Positions 13,401-25,712 of a stretch of 64,000 nucleotides of DNA are shown piece after piece. Where the stretch lies: the NCBI GenBank assembly GCA_023374045.1, contig CM041777.1, positions 84,314,300 to 84,378,299 on the forward strand, given 5' to 3'. The notes under the pieces were generated by a model. That model did no database searches. It was not told where the DNA came from and saw only the letters and a list, made by a program, of their open reading frames with translations. The stretch's first letter is position 1. Each line of letters opens with the position of its first letter. A program made the translations under genes and the position numbers. Origin of the DNA: Limonium bicolor. Taxonomy: Eukaryota > Streptophyta > Magnoliopsida > Caryophyllales > Plumbaginaceae.

Positions 13401-14541
13401 CCCTTAGGAAACTTTAATTCAATCAAAGGGCTTAAAACATAAGGTTAGGGTTTACCTTTTAGCCTTTTAAGAGGGATTTTCACCCCTTGAATCAAGAAGG
13501 CATTTACTCCACCATTGGAGGGTTGTAACAAAACTCCAAAACAAGAGAAAAACAAGGTAAGAGAGAGAGAGAGAAAAATCGGCTACCATAGGAGGAAGAA
13601 CAAAAACGAGTTTTTCAATGAGATTTTTACCTTGTTTGAAAGAGGAGGCTCCAAGCTACACATTGGTGCTATTTTCTCTTCAAATGGGGAAAACCCATGG
13701 AGATGAACTTCATTGTTTTCAGATTTTGAAAAGAGAGATAGATAGAGAATGATGAGAGGAACACAACTATGTGTTTTGTTTTTGATTTGGAGCATTTTTG
13801 GGGTTTGAGCAAGAGGATGAGAGAGGCTGCCATGGAAGCTTGTGGAGAGCTTAAAAAATCGCCAAACAGGGAGGATGAAGGAGAAGAATTCGGTGGTGAG
13901 AGAAGGAGGGAAGGAGAGAGAGGAGGGAAATGGGAGGAAAGAGAAAAGAAGGTACTTAGTACCTTTTTGTTTTATTTACTTTTCTTTTTCTTTTTAGCTA
14001 GGTGAGAGTGTGAGTGGGGGCTGTTTAACAATTAAAAACCGGCCCACATATATTGTACAAGCTGGAGCGCTTTTCATCTTTTTACAGAAAACACGTTTAT
14101 TTACCCGGTTTGGCCCTATTCACTAACCGGGCCGTTTTCTGGAATTTCCCCGTTTCCTTAATTTTAATGGCTACTAAGCTCCCATTAATGTTTATTTATA
14201 GTTATTTAATGAACTATAATTTTTACGGGTTCGTTTGACCACTTAACGTCACGTTTTCGGGTTTTCTCGAAAAACGTGCGCTAAAGCTTTATTAGCGTTT
14301 TAATACATTATTTAGATCCGTTTTCTTCCGGAATTTTTCCCACATGTTCTAAGTGTGTAATTAGGGTATAAAAATATATTCATAACCCTAGTGAAGGTTA
14401 TATACCTCCTTAAATAATTAAATACCGTTTTCTTTTTCTCTTTTGGTTTTTATTTCTTCACGAATGATCTTAAGGACTTGGTTAGCCTTAGAAAATCATA
14501 ATTACATAATTAATTAACACCTTAAGGTTTGGGGTATTTCA
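10471..14541 (-). repeat. 5' LTR of the LARD-like element (4.07 kb)
   Basis: This complete LTR begins TGTAACACCCC and ends GGGGTATTTCA on the plus strand. It holds a cluster of GC-rich palindromes at about 12352-12595 built on CGACCGAACTTGCAAGTCCGG, a TA-rich stretch before it, and a GA-rich stretch near 13550-13970. The bases after it are CCCAC. It is nearly identical to 2387-5419 where both exist, so the insertion is fairly young. Confidence 0.9.
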
Positions 14542-17500
14542 CCCACAACTTAATATTAGTCCCAAGTCCATTAACTGACTACAAAAAAAAAAGAGAAGAA
14601 ACACAGCAGTATCGATCTCTTCCTCCTCGGTACAGCAAGATCAACACACAGAAGGATAGAAAACAGAGAAAATTCCACACGTTTTATTTCCCCTGCTCCA
14701 ACTCCCAAGCGACATAGATTCTTGTTTGTCCAACCACCCATAACCTTCTCCGATAACTTGCAACCCACTAAGCTCTCTCATGCCCTCACTCCCTGGCTGC
14801 TTGATCGATAGATACAAAAGAAAATATAACTCAGACGGGAATTAATGTCGATCCCAGGAGCAGTCCCCACACCATCTCTTGTTCTCGCTGTTTCCTTCTC
14901 TGCAATTTCAGGAAACCTAGAAGACAACAATTCCAGGGCACCATACTCACTTGTTTTTTTTCAAGACTATGTCTACTTTTGAGTCAAACCATACTGCTGT
15001 TCCACACGATGCCTCAGAGTTTGCAATTTCCAACTCCCATGCTACTGCCTTGTGGACAGAAACCACGAACTCCATCAACCAGCCTATATACAAAACACCT
15101 TTCACCTCTCTTGTGCACACCAGTTTTGCATGAGCAGAAACTCGTGTTCACACCTCTGGTTCCTTCCGCACGTAGGTAAGTGCTTTGACGGTGTTGTTTT
15201 CTTCCTTGTTCCCACTCCCACCCTTCCTGACCTCTCTTTGTGTTTCCTGATCCAAGTGGTTGCAACTGCATTCAAACTAGAAGAGGAATATTGATTCGAG
15301 ACCAGTGCCCTGGTTCACACGTTGCCTCAGGTAAACATCAGTTTCTACTGTGTCTTTATACTCTTCTGTCGTGAATGACAGTGTAAACTTTTTAACCCAT
15401 TTCTTTCTGATTCCGGTTATGCAACAACACCCCTCTAGTCCACCAGCCTTACCGGGACTAAACTGGAGAATAGCTGCTAAATCCCTCACCTGTGTTATAA
15501 CCAAGAGGTAAGACTTGTAAGGAAAATCCAGTTTAGTTTTCCACCCTCTCTTCTGTTTCATTTCTGATATGTCGAGAGTGACACCTGAGGATTTCTTCCA
15601 GTTGAGACTGGGTGATAAGAGGCTGGGAGTCTGCATTGTACCAAGGAGATTTCCAGGAGAAACCAACTCCAAAACGGAGAAGCAGCTCGAGGTAAGGAGT
15701 TACATAAACATTCTGTGTAGAACTGGAAACTGGTGATATCCCTGCATAACAGAAACGTAGAACTGGAAACTGGTGATATCCCTGCATAACAGAAACTTCC
15801 CGAGTAAATATAAGGGACATATTCTGTATTACTGAGTCTATTATATTATCATCACATAAACCACCTGTGAAAACAAGCTGGGGAAAATCTAGAAAAAAGG
15901 GTTAGACAGTAGGAAGAAACTATCTGACCGAAACCAGTATAACAGACTAGCCTGATGTGAGAATTCTTTTCAGTCTCTGAACATTTAGTTTTCTGATGTA
16001 ACTACTTCTTAGGAGTATAGTCAGCATGGTGGTGAGTTCCTTTGAGGAAAGACCCACATTGAAACAGCTAGTGAGCAACTAAAGTACTCTAAAGAAAAGA
16101 AAGAGAAAAACAGAAACAATAACATCTTAACAGAACAGAAAACCAGTACATTAGTGTTGTAGCCTTTCCTGAGATTCTATTTCTGTAACGTCAATGATAT
16201 TGTTAGGGTCTGTGAAATTTAAAGACCACCACACATTAAACTACCCCAGTGTAAGCTCGGTAAGTCAGCAGGATTACCTTGGGTTATCTTAGGGCTAGAA
16301 CTATAATAGAACCTATAATAAGTAGCTGAAGCAGGTGAGGAAAAATTTAGAAGGGGATTAAATAACAAAAGTAAAACAGAAGAAGAAAAACAATGACAGA
16401 AAAGGAATGCATCAGCTCAAATTTCAGTTTATGAAGTTTTACCTCAGTGGTAGCTTCTGTGAGTTCAACACGTTACTTTGGGCTGGCTTAAAGCTAGAAC
16501 CGTAATAACACATATAACAAAGTAACTGAGGTTAATTGGGGAGAAGTTAAGAAACTATTTAACTATGAAACAGGAAGACAAACAGAGACTAAAAACCATA
16601 ACAACTCATGTCCAAGTTCACAGATTTAAGTTTCTGCGTGAGTGATTTTCTGTGAGTTTTAAGGGTTGTAGTGGGAGTGTTAGGAACACAAAGCCTTACT
16701 AAATTACCTGACTAGATATGATAACAGTTGGGGAAATAGGAGGTCCAAACTCGAGAGTCAAGAAAAATAAATGTTTGAGAAGTGAAGGTTATCAGGTTAG
16801 TAGTTTCAGAAACTGGCTTCTGAAAGTCGATTTGGGTTTCTATGTACAGGGTTCTTGGAGATAATAGGAAGGGAGTGTGTAGGGTGGATAATGAGTTTAA
16901 GCCTACCAACCTAGTGTACAAGTGAGGAAATCAAGATCAGGTTAAAGAATGGAAATGAAAACAGAAAGAGGACTTATCAGATTTTGGGTTTTAACTTATC
17001 AGTCTGGTTAGTTTTGCCTGTCCTTAGTTTTAAAGACTTAATAACACTAACTAAGTACAGATACCTAGGAGGGAACAAGAACAGATTCGGAACAGAAACA
17101 GAAGAGCAAAGAGAAGTATCGGTCTTTCAGTTTTAAGTCACAGATTTTATTTTTTCTGTTTCAGTTCCTGCAGTTTCTGTGTAGAGTTTTGCTCAGAGGG
17201 TGTGTCTTGCTCCTTGGGTGGAAAATGAACTTAGAGTCTTATAACTGTCTTAACTAAGAATGTAAATTATTGGGAGGAAGTTGTAGATCGGGTTAGGAAA
17301 AAAAACAGAAAAGAGACTAAAGAGACAAAAATCAACTATAACAGGAAACCTCACATCAGGTTATCAGTTTCAGATTGGGTTCGGTTTTCTGTGCAGAGAA
17401 GTAAGTGAGGATTGTTGAAGTAACTTTGAGTGTAAGATGGAGATAAAACTTATAACCGAGTAGGAGACACATTGGAGTGAGATTGAGAGGCAGTTAGGTG

Positions 17501-18499
17501 AGTGATAGAATGCACTAACAGAAAACATAACCTGGTTTAATGTTTCAGAATTCTCCCACTGTCTGTTCCCTGTCGAATGAACTTCTAAGGTTGTTATCAG
17601 TGTTGTTCTGGATTAATTTTGAGCCTCAGACTTGACTGACTCATAAGCCTAAGTGTCTATAAGTTGGAGAGTACTAGAGAGATCATTTAACACCCCAGAA
17701 AAGAATGTAACAGTAGGAGAATGCAACAAACTGATTTTTCTGTTTTCAATCATCCATTTCAGTTTTTTTTTTGCAGCTTCTGTTTCTATGCATTGAGTAC
17801 AGTAGTTGGGTGAGTGTTTTTACTAGGGTGGTTTGAAGTTTAAAACATTATTAGCATATGCACCTAGTAGGGTAATACTGAGGGAGGAAATGAAACATTC
17901 ATGGAACTAAAGAGTAACAAGATACAAGAAGCAACATTAGATTGTGATCTCAGTTTTCATTGATATTATGGTTCTGTTACAAGGGTATCATAAGTGGGAT
18001 TCGGTTTAATAATGAACCCAAATAGTAGCTCATCAATATAAGTAGGTTAGTGAATCGTGTGGAGAAGGTTAAACACCAACAACTACATTAAAAGTAAAGT
18101 TAGTTAAGGTATTCCATGGAATGGTGTTTTAATTTTTGGAAGCTTTGGGTTTCTGTATAAAGAAGTTTTAGGGTTATTCTATGGCCTATATATCACTATA
18201 CAAGAGTTAAAATATTACTCACCTATTTATCTAAGGAGGGGATACACATTAGACATGTTATACACATGTTATATAAACTTGTTACATAACTAGCGCTTAA
18301 AACACTTTTAAAACATTACCTAAGGAACAAAAGACTTAGTTAACATATAAAACAAGTTGTGAGTGTCCTAGGAGTAAGATAAGCCTACAATGAGTGCATG
18401 TGAAGTTCTAGGAATTTATATAAACTAAGCATCTAACAACATACCTAGGGGATAACATACATTATAAAGTGTAGTCACATAAAATAATAAACTGACACA
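14542..18499. other. Noncoding repeat DNA, no gene recognised
   Basis: About 4 kb without a supportable reading frame. From about 15950 to 18240 it looks like a strongly diverged tandem repeat with a period near 180-200 bases; recurring words are ACAGAAAACAGAAA, TTCTGTG and GAGTTTTAAG. It probably belongs to the same retroelement as the LTR end at 19878, with the LARD-like element inserted in it. That link is inference. Confidence 0.4.
15716..15795. repeat. Exact 40-bp tandem duplication
   Basis: The 40-base unit beginning GTAGAACTGGAAACTGG occurs twice head to tail without a mismatch, which suggests a recent slippage or an assembly artefact. Confidence 0.85.
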
Positions 18500-19878
18500 C
18501 TGTTTTAACTACCTCTAGGACCGTAGCGAGCTCCGACCGGGACTTCGAGTGTAAGACAACTCGTGCTTTCGAAAAAGGTATGGACATGTGTGGTTTGTAT
18601 GTTGCTGGTTTACACGGCTTGTTTGCTGCGTGCCTTGTGTGAAAATGACCATAAGATTAAAGCATGAAATTGGATTGCTTGCTTATCTTGCTTATATGAT
18701 TGCTATATCAATGTCGCATATTATTTGCGCCACACAGTAGTTTAGTCCCTTCTCGTGCATGAACTTGAAATGAAATACGATGAACTACGCAAACAAAACG
18801 AAAACAACTATACAAGAAGAAAACTCCTCTTAAACTATAGAGGACTTCTAATGACACCCAATATGGTGTCGAACTCATAATGATAATGAAAAGTAAAATA
18901 CCTATTGGGGGAACACATCCTGAAGTCTAGAGATGACCCCGCTCCTCGACGCACGACGCCGGAAATGGAGGATTGGCTAAGGAGAAGACGTTCTTCAACT
19001 TGTGGGGACAAGAGAATTCACAAATAAACCTTAAAGAAACAAGGAAAGATTGGCACCTACATGATACGGTCACGAGATCTAACTATATCCCCAGACCGGG
19101 TGCGTGGGAAGAGAAGAAATACATATTATGGGAACAAGAGAAAAGAAAAGAAAACACACCACGCTCGAATGATCCCATAGTGAGGATCATGGGTGTATAA
19201 CATACCTACGTACACATTTTTACCATTTACATGATTGTTGTTGCTATACTAGCAGCTCGTTGTGCTTGGATGCGTGTTTGATGTGCTATGATGCCAGCAT
19301 GTTATGCTTGGATGTTTGTTGATATTGCTGTGCTACCTTAAAGTGTGTATGATATCATGATATATTGTGGTGTGCTTTACTGCTTTATTATAGCATGTAA
19401 AATGACTTAATAATATTCGACCAAGTAGTCGTGTGGCCCGGCAACATACGGGCTACACACGTTTCATACTCAGCGTAGTTTGCTGAGTCCTTCCCAACCC
19501 AAATTTTTACAGGTATTATGCCGGACGATAACGGAGCGTAGGCGGGGGATGACTACCATGGGGTAGTCCATCAGGGCATAACGTTTGAGGATGTGGCTGT
19601 AGTTTTAATGTACCCGAGATGTAATTCTCAACTTATAATTTGGCAATTTGTTGTAGACACTTGATATTGGAATTGTATCTTATATTGTATATGAGTTTTG
19701 GTGAGAGCTGTTTCCAGTCATGCAGACCGTAACTTGATGTTGGTAGAGTGGTCATGTCAACCATGTGGGTGGTTGGCGTCTGTAGCACCCGGATGGAGTT
19801 TATACCGCTGCAAAGTTAACTTATGATATTGTCAGACGCTTCATTTAATCTATGGATGTTTTATTCGGGGGTGTTACA
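18500..19878 (+). repeat. End of a third Tekay/Del-like LTR, plus orientation
   Basis: The sequence ends GGGGGTGTTACA. Upstream it has the same order of landmarks as the minus-strand LTRs: a GTGGCCCGG...GGGCT block, TGCTGAGTCC, ACAGGTA, CAGACCGT, GTGGGTGGTTGGCG, then ACCGCTGC close to the end. Overall identity to the other two LTR families is low. Its start was not found; 18500 is only where the resemblance becomes noticeable. Short frames such as 18973-19200 have no recognised homology. Confidence 0.5.
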
Positions 19879-19908
19879 AACGGCTAGTTAAAAGGTTAAC
19901 TCAACGGC

Positions 19909-20920
19909 TAGTACTACATACACATTTCATTGTGGCAAAAAAGGGTGGCCAACGGACAGCAGCAACCTATTCAAAAAAATAGTCAAAGTCCCTAACAAAC
20001 GTGAAAACTGCATATTAAAAAACTGCACTATGGTGCTACTTTGCGCTTACAGTTAGGACTACCAAATGATTCACGTTGTGCTCCAAATTTTGTATGAATG
20101 TAGTACTACATACACATTTCATTGTTGCAAAAAATGGTGGCCAACGGACAGCACAACCTATTCAAAAAAATAGTCAAAGTCCCTAACAAACGCGAAACTG
20201 CATATTAAAAAACTGCACTACAGTGCTACTTTGCGCTTACAGTTAGGACTACCAAATGATTCACGTTGTGCTCCAAATTTTTTATGAATGTAGTACTACA
20301 TACAAATTTCATTGTGGCAAAAAATGGTGGCCAACGGACAGCAGAACCTATTCAAAAAAATAGTCAAAGTCCCTAACAAACGCGAAACTGCATATTAAAA
20401 AACTGCACTACGGTGCTACTTTGCGCTTACAGTTAGGACTACCAAATGATTCACGTTGTGCTCCAAATTTTGTATGAATTTAGTACTACATACAAATTTC
20501 ATTGTGGCAAAAAATGGCGGCCAACGGACAGCGGTAACCTATTCAAAAAATAGTCAAAGTCCCTAACAAACGCGAAAACTGCATATTAAAAAACTACACT
20601 ACGGTGCTACTTTGCGCTTACAGTTAGGACTACCAAATGATTCAGGTTGTGCTCCAAATTTTGTATGAATGTAGTACTACATACACATTTCATTTTGGCA
20701 AAAAATGGTGGCCAACGGACAGCAGCAACCTATTCAAAAAAATAGTCAAAGTTCCTAACAAACGCGAAAACTGCATATTAAAAAACTGCACTATGGTGCT
20801 ACTTTGCGCTTACAGTTAGGACTACCAAATGATTCACGTTGTGCTCCAAATTTTGTATGAATGTAGTACTACATACACATTTCATTGTGGCAAAAAATGG
20901 TGGCCAACGGATGTCATATG
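19909..20920. repeat. Tandem repeat, ~190-bp unit, five copies plus a partial sixth
   Basis: Copies start with TAGTACTACATAC at 19909, 20101, 20291, 20481, 20672 and 20863. They differ by a few bases and by homopolymer length. Short open frames within it repeat with the unit and are not genes. The array sits just beyond the stop codon of the PMD pseudogene. Confidence 0.95.
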
Positions 20921-21131
20921 GTACTTTGAATCCCATCACCAATATAGCACCTGCATGCAGTTTTTTGCAACCATATTGTTGTGCATGTTCACTAGTTTGG
21001 TGGTGCTTCTGAAGCAGTATTCATAACGAGACATAGCGAGATTCATTACATAACATATCAATAAAAATTCCAATATCCATAACAAGCGTGAAATGAGTCA
21101 GACAAACATAAAAAAACAATGCATAGTAGTA

Positions 21132-21687
21132 TCAAGCAGCACCACCTCTATCTCTTCTACCCCTTCGTCCTCTTCCACCTGCACCTCCTCTCCTTGGTTG
21201 TTCGTACTCACTCGGTGTATAACGCTGTGGAGGGTTCATTGAGTTTGGTCCCCTCAAAGTCATGTCAAACGTCGAAGTCTGTGGTGGAGGAGTAACCGGG
21301 TTGGACTGAACATATGCGTCCATGGAAGTCCGAAGTGCTTCGTCTTCATCTTCATCATCAAACACATTAAGATTTGCAAAACTAGCACTCATGTGTGCCG
21401 ACCTTTCAGCTTGCGTAGTCGCTACATTTGCGGCTACCCCTCTTGAAGACCCTTCACCGTATGGTGTGATGGATGATGGTGTGGGATCACACGTATGAAC
21501 TTGAATAAGATGCCCACTGTGGTTGATCCCATCTAGCTTGTGGATTTTGGACTACCCACTGACTCGTCTGACTCGGCTGACCACCAATCTGAAGATCCCA
21601 CTGACTTGAACCACCCTGTTGATCCCACTGATCTTGGGTACTTGTTTGAACACCATATTGATCCAGGGTGCCCACTTCACCTCCCCA
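21132..21687 (-). pseudogene. PMD/MAIN-like gene, C-terminal part
   Basis: Read on the minus strand, this holds a low-complexity tail rich in Trp, Gln, Gly and Ser (about 21487-21687), then, in another frame, an acidic stretch with DDEDEDE (about 21360), a Pro/Thr-rich segment and an Arg/Gly-rich end (GGRGRRGRRDRGG). It continues the gene whose conserved domain lies at 27633-29520; the two parts were separated by the LTR element at 21693-27627, as the shared CCCAC duplication shows. Such tails follow the plant mobile domain in transposon-related MAIN-like proteins. Frame changes between the pieces indicate introns or decay. Confidence 0.6.
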
Positions 21688-21692
21688 CCCAC

Positions 21693-23620
21693 TGTTGGGC
21701 AAAATAGTAGTTTAACTAAAATCTTGCTAACTATGGGCAGTGAACCCAATCTTTGTAGTACAACAAGGTCGTATCCACAGAGACTTCGCAACTGTCTAAT
21801 TAATTATCCAGTTTAGTAAATGTACAAAAAGATAAATTAAAGTGCATAAAATATAAATTGGGGTTTAGCCGGAGGCAAGCTTGATTTACAGAATTAGTAC
21901 AGAAATAATAAAAACAGTAAAATAAGTAAATGAATGGAAAAAGGTATCCTAGGATATCGGGGGAATTTCCTAAATTACTTAAACAATTTTATAATCCTGT
22001 CTCAAATATTTATTGTCTACTAGAGTTAATAATTGTCAGTTACGAACTCCTATAATAGCCTTAGTATTTTCCTGCTCAATCCGGAGTGTAAATACCAAGA
22101 TTAATTCCTTTGTGGTATTTGACTATCTCAAAAATCATAGATATTGATAGCTACCAAATAAAGCAGTATTTTGTCAGAATAAGCATTTAACAATATTTGC
22201 TGAAAGAATTAAAACAAGTTTAATAAGTGAAACAGGTGATAAATATTTATTTAAGTACAGACAATAATTATAATCCAATTTGCTCTTATTTTTCTGTTTA
22301 AGAATTAATCTTGTGGCCTTCCTAAATCATAGATAAGGACAAACTCTTAATTAAATCAATAGACTTTTTACAATCAGAAAAAGTCTAAAATCATTAATTA
22401 GCTTTAAGCGAGAATTCTTTTAATAACAGCGATGGATTTTATCTGCTAATCAAGGAGTATAAAATCTAACGTTTATCTCTCTTTGTGGTCTATTCTCAGA
22501 TTTACAAAATCATTGAAATAAGAGAACCGTGAATTGCATTAAAAATGATCAGTTATAAGCATTTAATAATTTAGAGAGACAAAACAAATATTTATAAGCA
22601 AACTTGGTATTAATAATAAGTCTGAATTATTTAAGGTCAAACCCCATCCTAGGATACGAATAAAATCACTCAGACATTAACAATAATAAAAAGGAAACAG
22701 AAATAGCCATTAATTTGGAGACTGCTGGCGGAGACTGGACTGCGATTCACTTCTGTTCCAGCTCCCTTTTCTTCTGTTCTTCTTATAGTGTTTCTGCTTC
22801 GTGGGAGAATGTAGAATGAAAATAAAATGGAGAAGTGGAGGGTACGAGGTGAATGGTGGTGGTCGTGGTGTGGTCTAATACTAACGATAACAATAACAAA
22901 TAACACTAACGATTGGATACGGAGGAAGGGAGTTATTTTATTGAGCAGAGGGGCGTGGGTTTATATAGAGGTTTGGATCCGTACGATTGCAGATGAAGAA
23001 GAACGAACGCGTGAAGGGATTGAGCTCATTGATTGCTCACTGATTGAAGCATTGATTGCAGGGGACAGGAGTTCGAGACGGGGAGCGAAAATAAGGTAGG
23101 CGGCGGCGACAGTGGACAAGTTGCAGCAGCGAGTTGCAGACGAAGACGGGCGAAGAAGATAGCTCGCAACTGATATTAATCAGAACCGCCTCGTTTCCTT
23201 GTGCTGACCGCCTCTAAATGGGCGGTTCTGTGTTTCTGACCACGGTTCTGTTGCTCTTGACCGCCCCAAATACAGGCGGTTGCATTACTCTTGACCGCCC
23301 CAAATACAGGCGGTTGCCCATAGAGAGGACCGCCCCAATATGGGCGGTTACACCTTGACCGTGACCTATTTCCTTCAAACTTTGACCGGCTCTAGATTCT
23401 TCGTTTGGACTTCCGTTTTCTGAGCCGTGCGTCTATGTGTTCGTCTCTTTATCTACTTTACTCCCAGCTTGGTTTTCCTCATGTTTGAACAATAATTTTG
23501 TGAGATAAATAATAAAACATAAACTAGAGGAAAACTAACCGAAGTGGAGAAATGAGCAAGAAAGGCTAATATTATCTATGAAATACACCTATAAATCATG
23601 CTCATTTGGACACTTACACA
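21693..23620 (-). repeat. 3' LTR of the Athila/Tat-like element
   Basis: Its partner is 25713-27627, differing by substitutions and many one-base indels in homopolymers. Around 23175-23355 it carries a row of hairpins built on ACCGCC...GGCGGT. The PPT (minus-strand TAAGTGTGGGGG) follows at 23621-23632. Confidence 0.92.
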
Positions 23621-23632
23621 CCCCCACACTTA

Positions 23633-25689
23633 TCTTTTTGCTTGTCCTCAAGCAAACCACGTACCCAAGTAGGGATGCTCAATACTAACAATATTATTAT
23701 GAAGGGTAGGATAAACATGATCTTTTTAACTTATTGAGGAGTGTGAAAAATTAACTGCTGGTGGCATAGGTGTACTCAGGTAAAAAAAAAATATAGAGTT
23801 TCGGGGTATGATCCAAGGTACTTTCAATGTTTCTTTTTAGGTGACTCTGAGAACTTTTACCATGGCCAACTTCTCTCAAGAACGGGTATTGAGGAGAAAA
23901 CAAAGGAAAAATAGATTTATGCATTTGTTTCACTTTTGCATAAGAGATGAGAAATAATATACAAGCATCAAGCTTTTGTATTTTAAGAACACTCAACTCT
24001 CTTTTGTTGGTTACCAATGGTGTCTCGCAAGTCCCTTATTTTATTTTTGTATTCTTTTTTTTAACAGAGAAATACCCCTTAGCAATCCCTAAGAGAGAAG
24101 ACAGAAAGAAACCCTGAGCAATAAAAAATCCAACCATTTGCAGATTATTTGGTCACACCGCATATAAAATGCTCCTCAAAGTAATCAAAATTTTAAATTT
24201 TGTACATTTATCCTACAATCATAACAGTATTTATTCTTAAAGAGAACAACCCACATATAAAGGGTCCATAAATTTGAATTTGGACAAACGAAAAATAAGG
24301 AGAGAGATTAAACATTTAAGCACAAAATGTCACCGAAAAGGGCACACTCCCCCACACTTAAATTGAACAATGTCCTCATTGTTCACCAGAAAAACAAGGG
24401 AAGGTTTCAGAAGACCTTTTCGGTAAGTAGATAAAATAGAGATAACACAAAGAGCACAAACAAACAGTTAAGCACATAAATGCCCTCTGCAATTTTTTAT
24501 TTAAATAAAAGCAAATTTAAAGAAACTGTACTCCCCTGATTTTATTTTTTGCTAGCGTTAATCAGCGTTCCCCCACACTTGAGCTTCAGCCTCAAGTAGC
24601 GTAGCTTGGTTGCGGTGTCTCCATGGGTTACACCTGCATAAGACACTAGAAGCAACCATACTAAAACGGGGTTAAAAGTTAGCAAAAATAAAATTTAAAG
24701 AGAACCTGAAAATTAAAAGAACATAAAGGCAAAATAAATAAAAGTACACCCGGGTTGCCTCCCAGGAAGCTGCCCTTCTTTAACGTCTTTGGCTAGACGC
24801 CTGCTTTGTTATCCTGGATCAAAACAAAACGTTACTTCGGCATATAAAATGGGAAAATTAAAACTCCACAAAATCTGGTGTTTGAGGAGGTAATGCCGGT
24901 AACGTAGTTCAATCAGAAGAACCGGCGTGATGAGTTTTTTCTTCCTCAAATTGGAGGATGTAAAAATCCTCCTCTTGTTGTTGAGGCTTATGGTAAGAAA
25001 CGCTTGATATCATCTTCAGAGAGAACTGATTCTTTGAAAGTGATAGTGGCGTTTTGTTTGGATATTTTGGTGGGAGGTGGTGGCAATTCCTTCTCTTCAT
25101 TTTCGAGGATATAAATATCCTCATCTTCTGGATAGAGCACAGAGAAGGAGGGGAAATAGTAGTTGACTTCAGAGGGAGGGAAACTCCATGAAGTCTATGG
25201 AGAAACTCTCTTCTGAGGGGTTGTCTCCATAATCAAGCTGATAGTTGTTTGGTGATGGATTCTCTAATTCGAATAGGGGAGGAGGTGGAGAGTAGCTTAT
25301 GTCCTCAACAGGTTGTTCTTCCTCGTGAACCACTGCATTCAGTTGTGGAACGGGTTGTTCCATGTGTTCTACCTGATCTAGCGGTTCTTTGCCGGATCAG
25401 TTCAATGGTTGAGGTAAAATTTGCCATCATTTCCCGTAAATGGCGTTGTCTCTTTCTATTGCAACCATAGGACAATAGGTATTTCATGGTCTCCTCCACA
25501 CTCTTGGCAGACACTCCATTGACTGTAGTCCTCTGCCATAGGGGTAACCATACCAATTTTCTTGCTTGATCGTAGTGATCATCCATCAGATTAAGTACCT
25601 TTAAAAAGAAACAAAAATTTATACAAAAAGGGTAATTACAGAAATAAAAGGAAAACTAAACAGATAATGAACCAGATAGTTGACCGAAG
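23633..25689 (-). other. Internal region of the Athila/Tat-like element
   Basis: No RT, integrase or protease was found. Near the PPT the words CTTGAGGACAAGCAA (minus strand) are typical of the 3' ends of Athila/Tat elements. Minus-strand frames at 24909-25124, 25169-25363 and 25305-25586 overlap and could be remnants of gag, but no conserved motif supports that. Confidence 0.6.
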
Positions 25690-25706
25690 TCCCCGCAACG
25701 GCGCCA
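25690..25706 (-). other. Primer binding site, tRNA-Asp type
   Basis: The minus strand reads TGGCGCCGTTGCGGGGA six bases after the LTR. It is the widespread Athila/Tat PBS TGGCGCCGTTGCCGGGGA with one base missing. Confidence 0.85.
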
Positions 25707-25712
25707 AAAACT

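Larger units (their letters stand above)
2387..14541 (-). mobile_element. Large non-coding LTR retrotransposon (LARD-like, related to Tekay/Del chromoviruses)
   Basis: The element has a truncated 3' LTR (2387-5419), a PPT (5420-5432), a ~5-kb internal region without an intact reading frame, an iMet-type PBS (10454-10465) and a complete 5' LTR (10471-14541). The LTR ends are TGAAATACC and GGTGTTACA on the minus strand, as in the coding element at 43346-57536. The two also share the PPT and several LTR blocks, for example CCCCAAGGGGCTCAGCA. With no gag or pol it would depend on enzymes of a related autonomous element. A CACTA transposon cut off the first ~1.03 kb of the left LTR copy. The target duplication cannot be verified because the left end is missing. 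Confidence 0.85.

Noticed and set aside
15277..15672. 131-codon minus-strand frame
   Set aside because: No recognisable motif, in repeat-derived DNA, overlapping other equally long frames.
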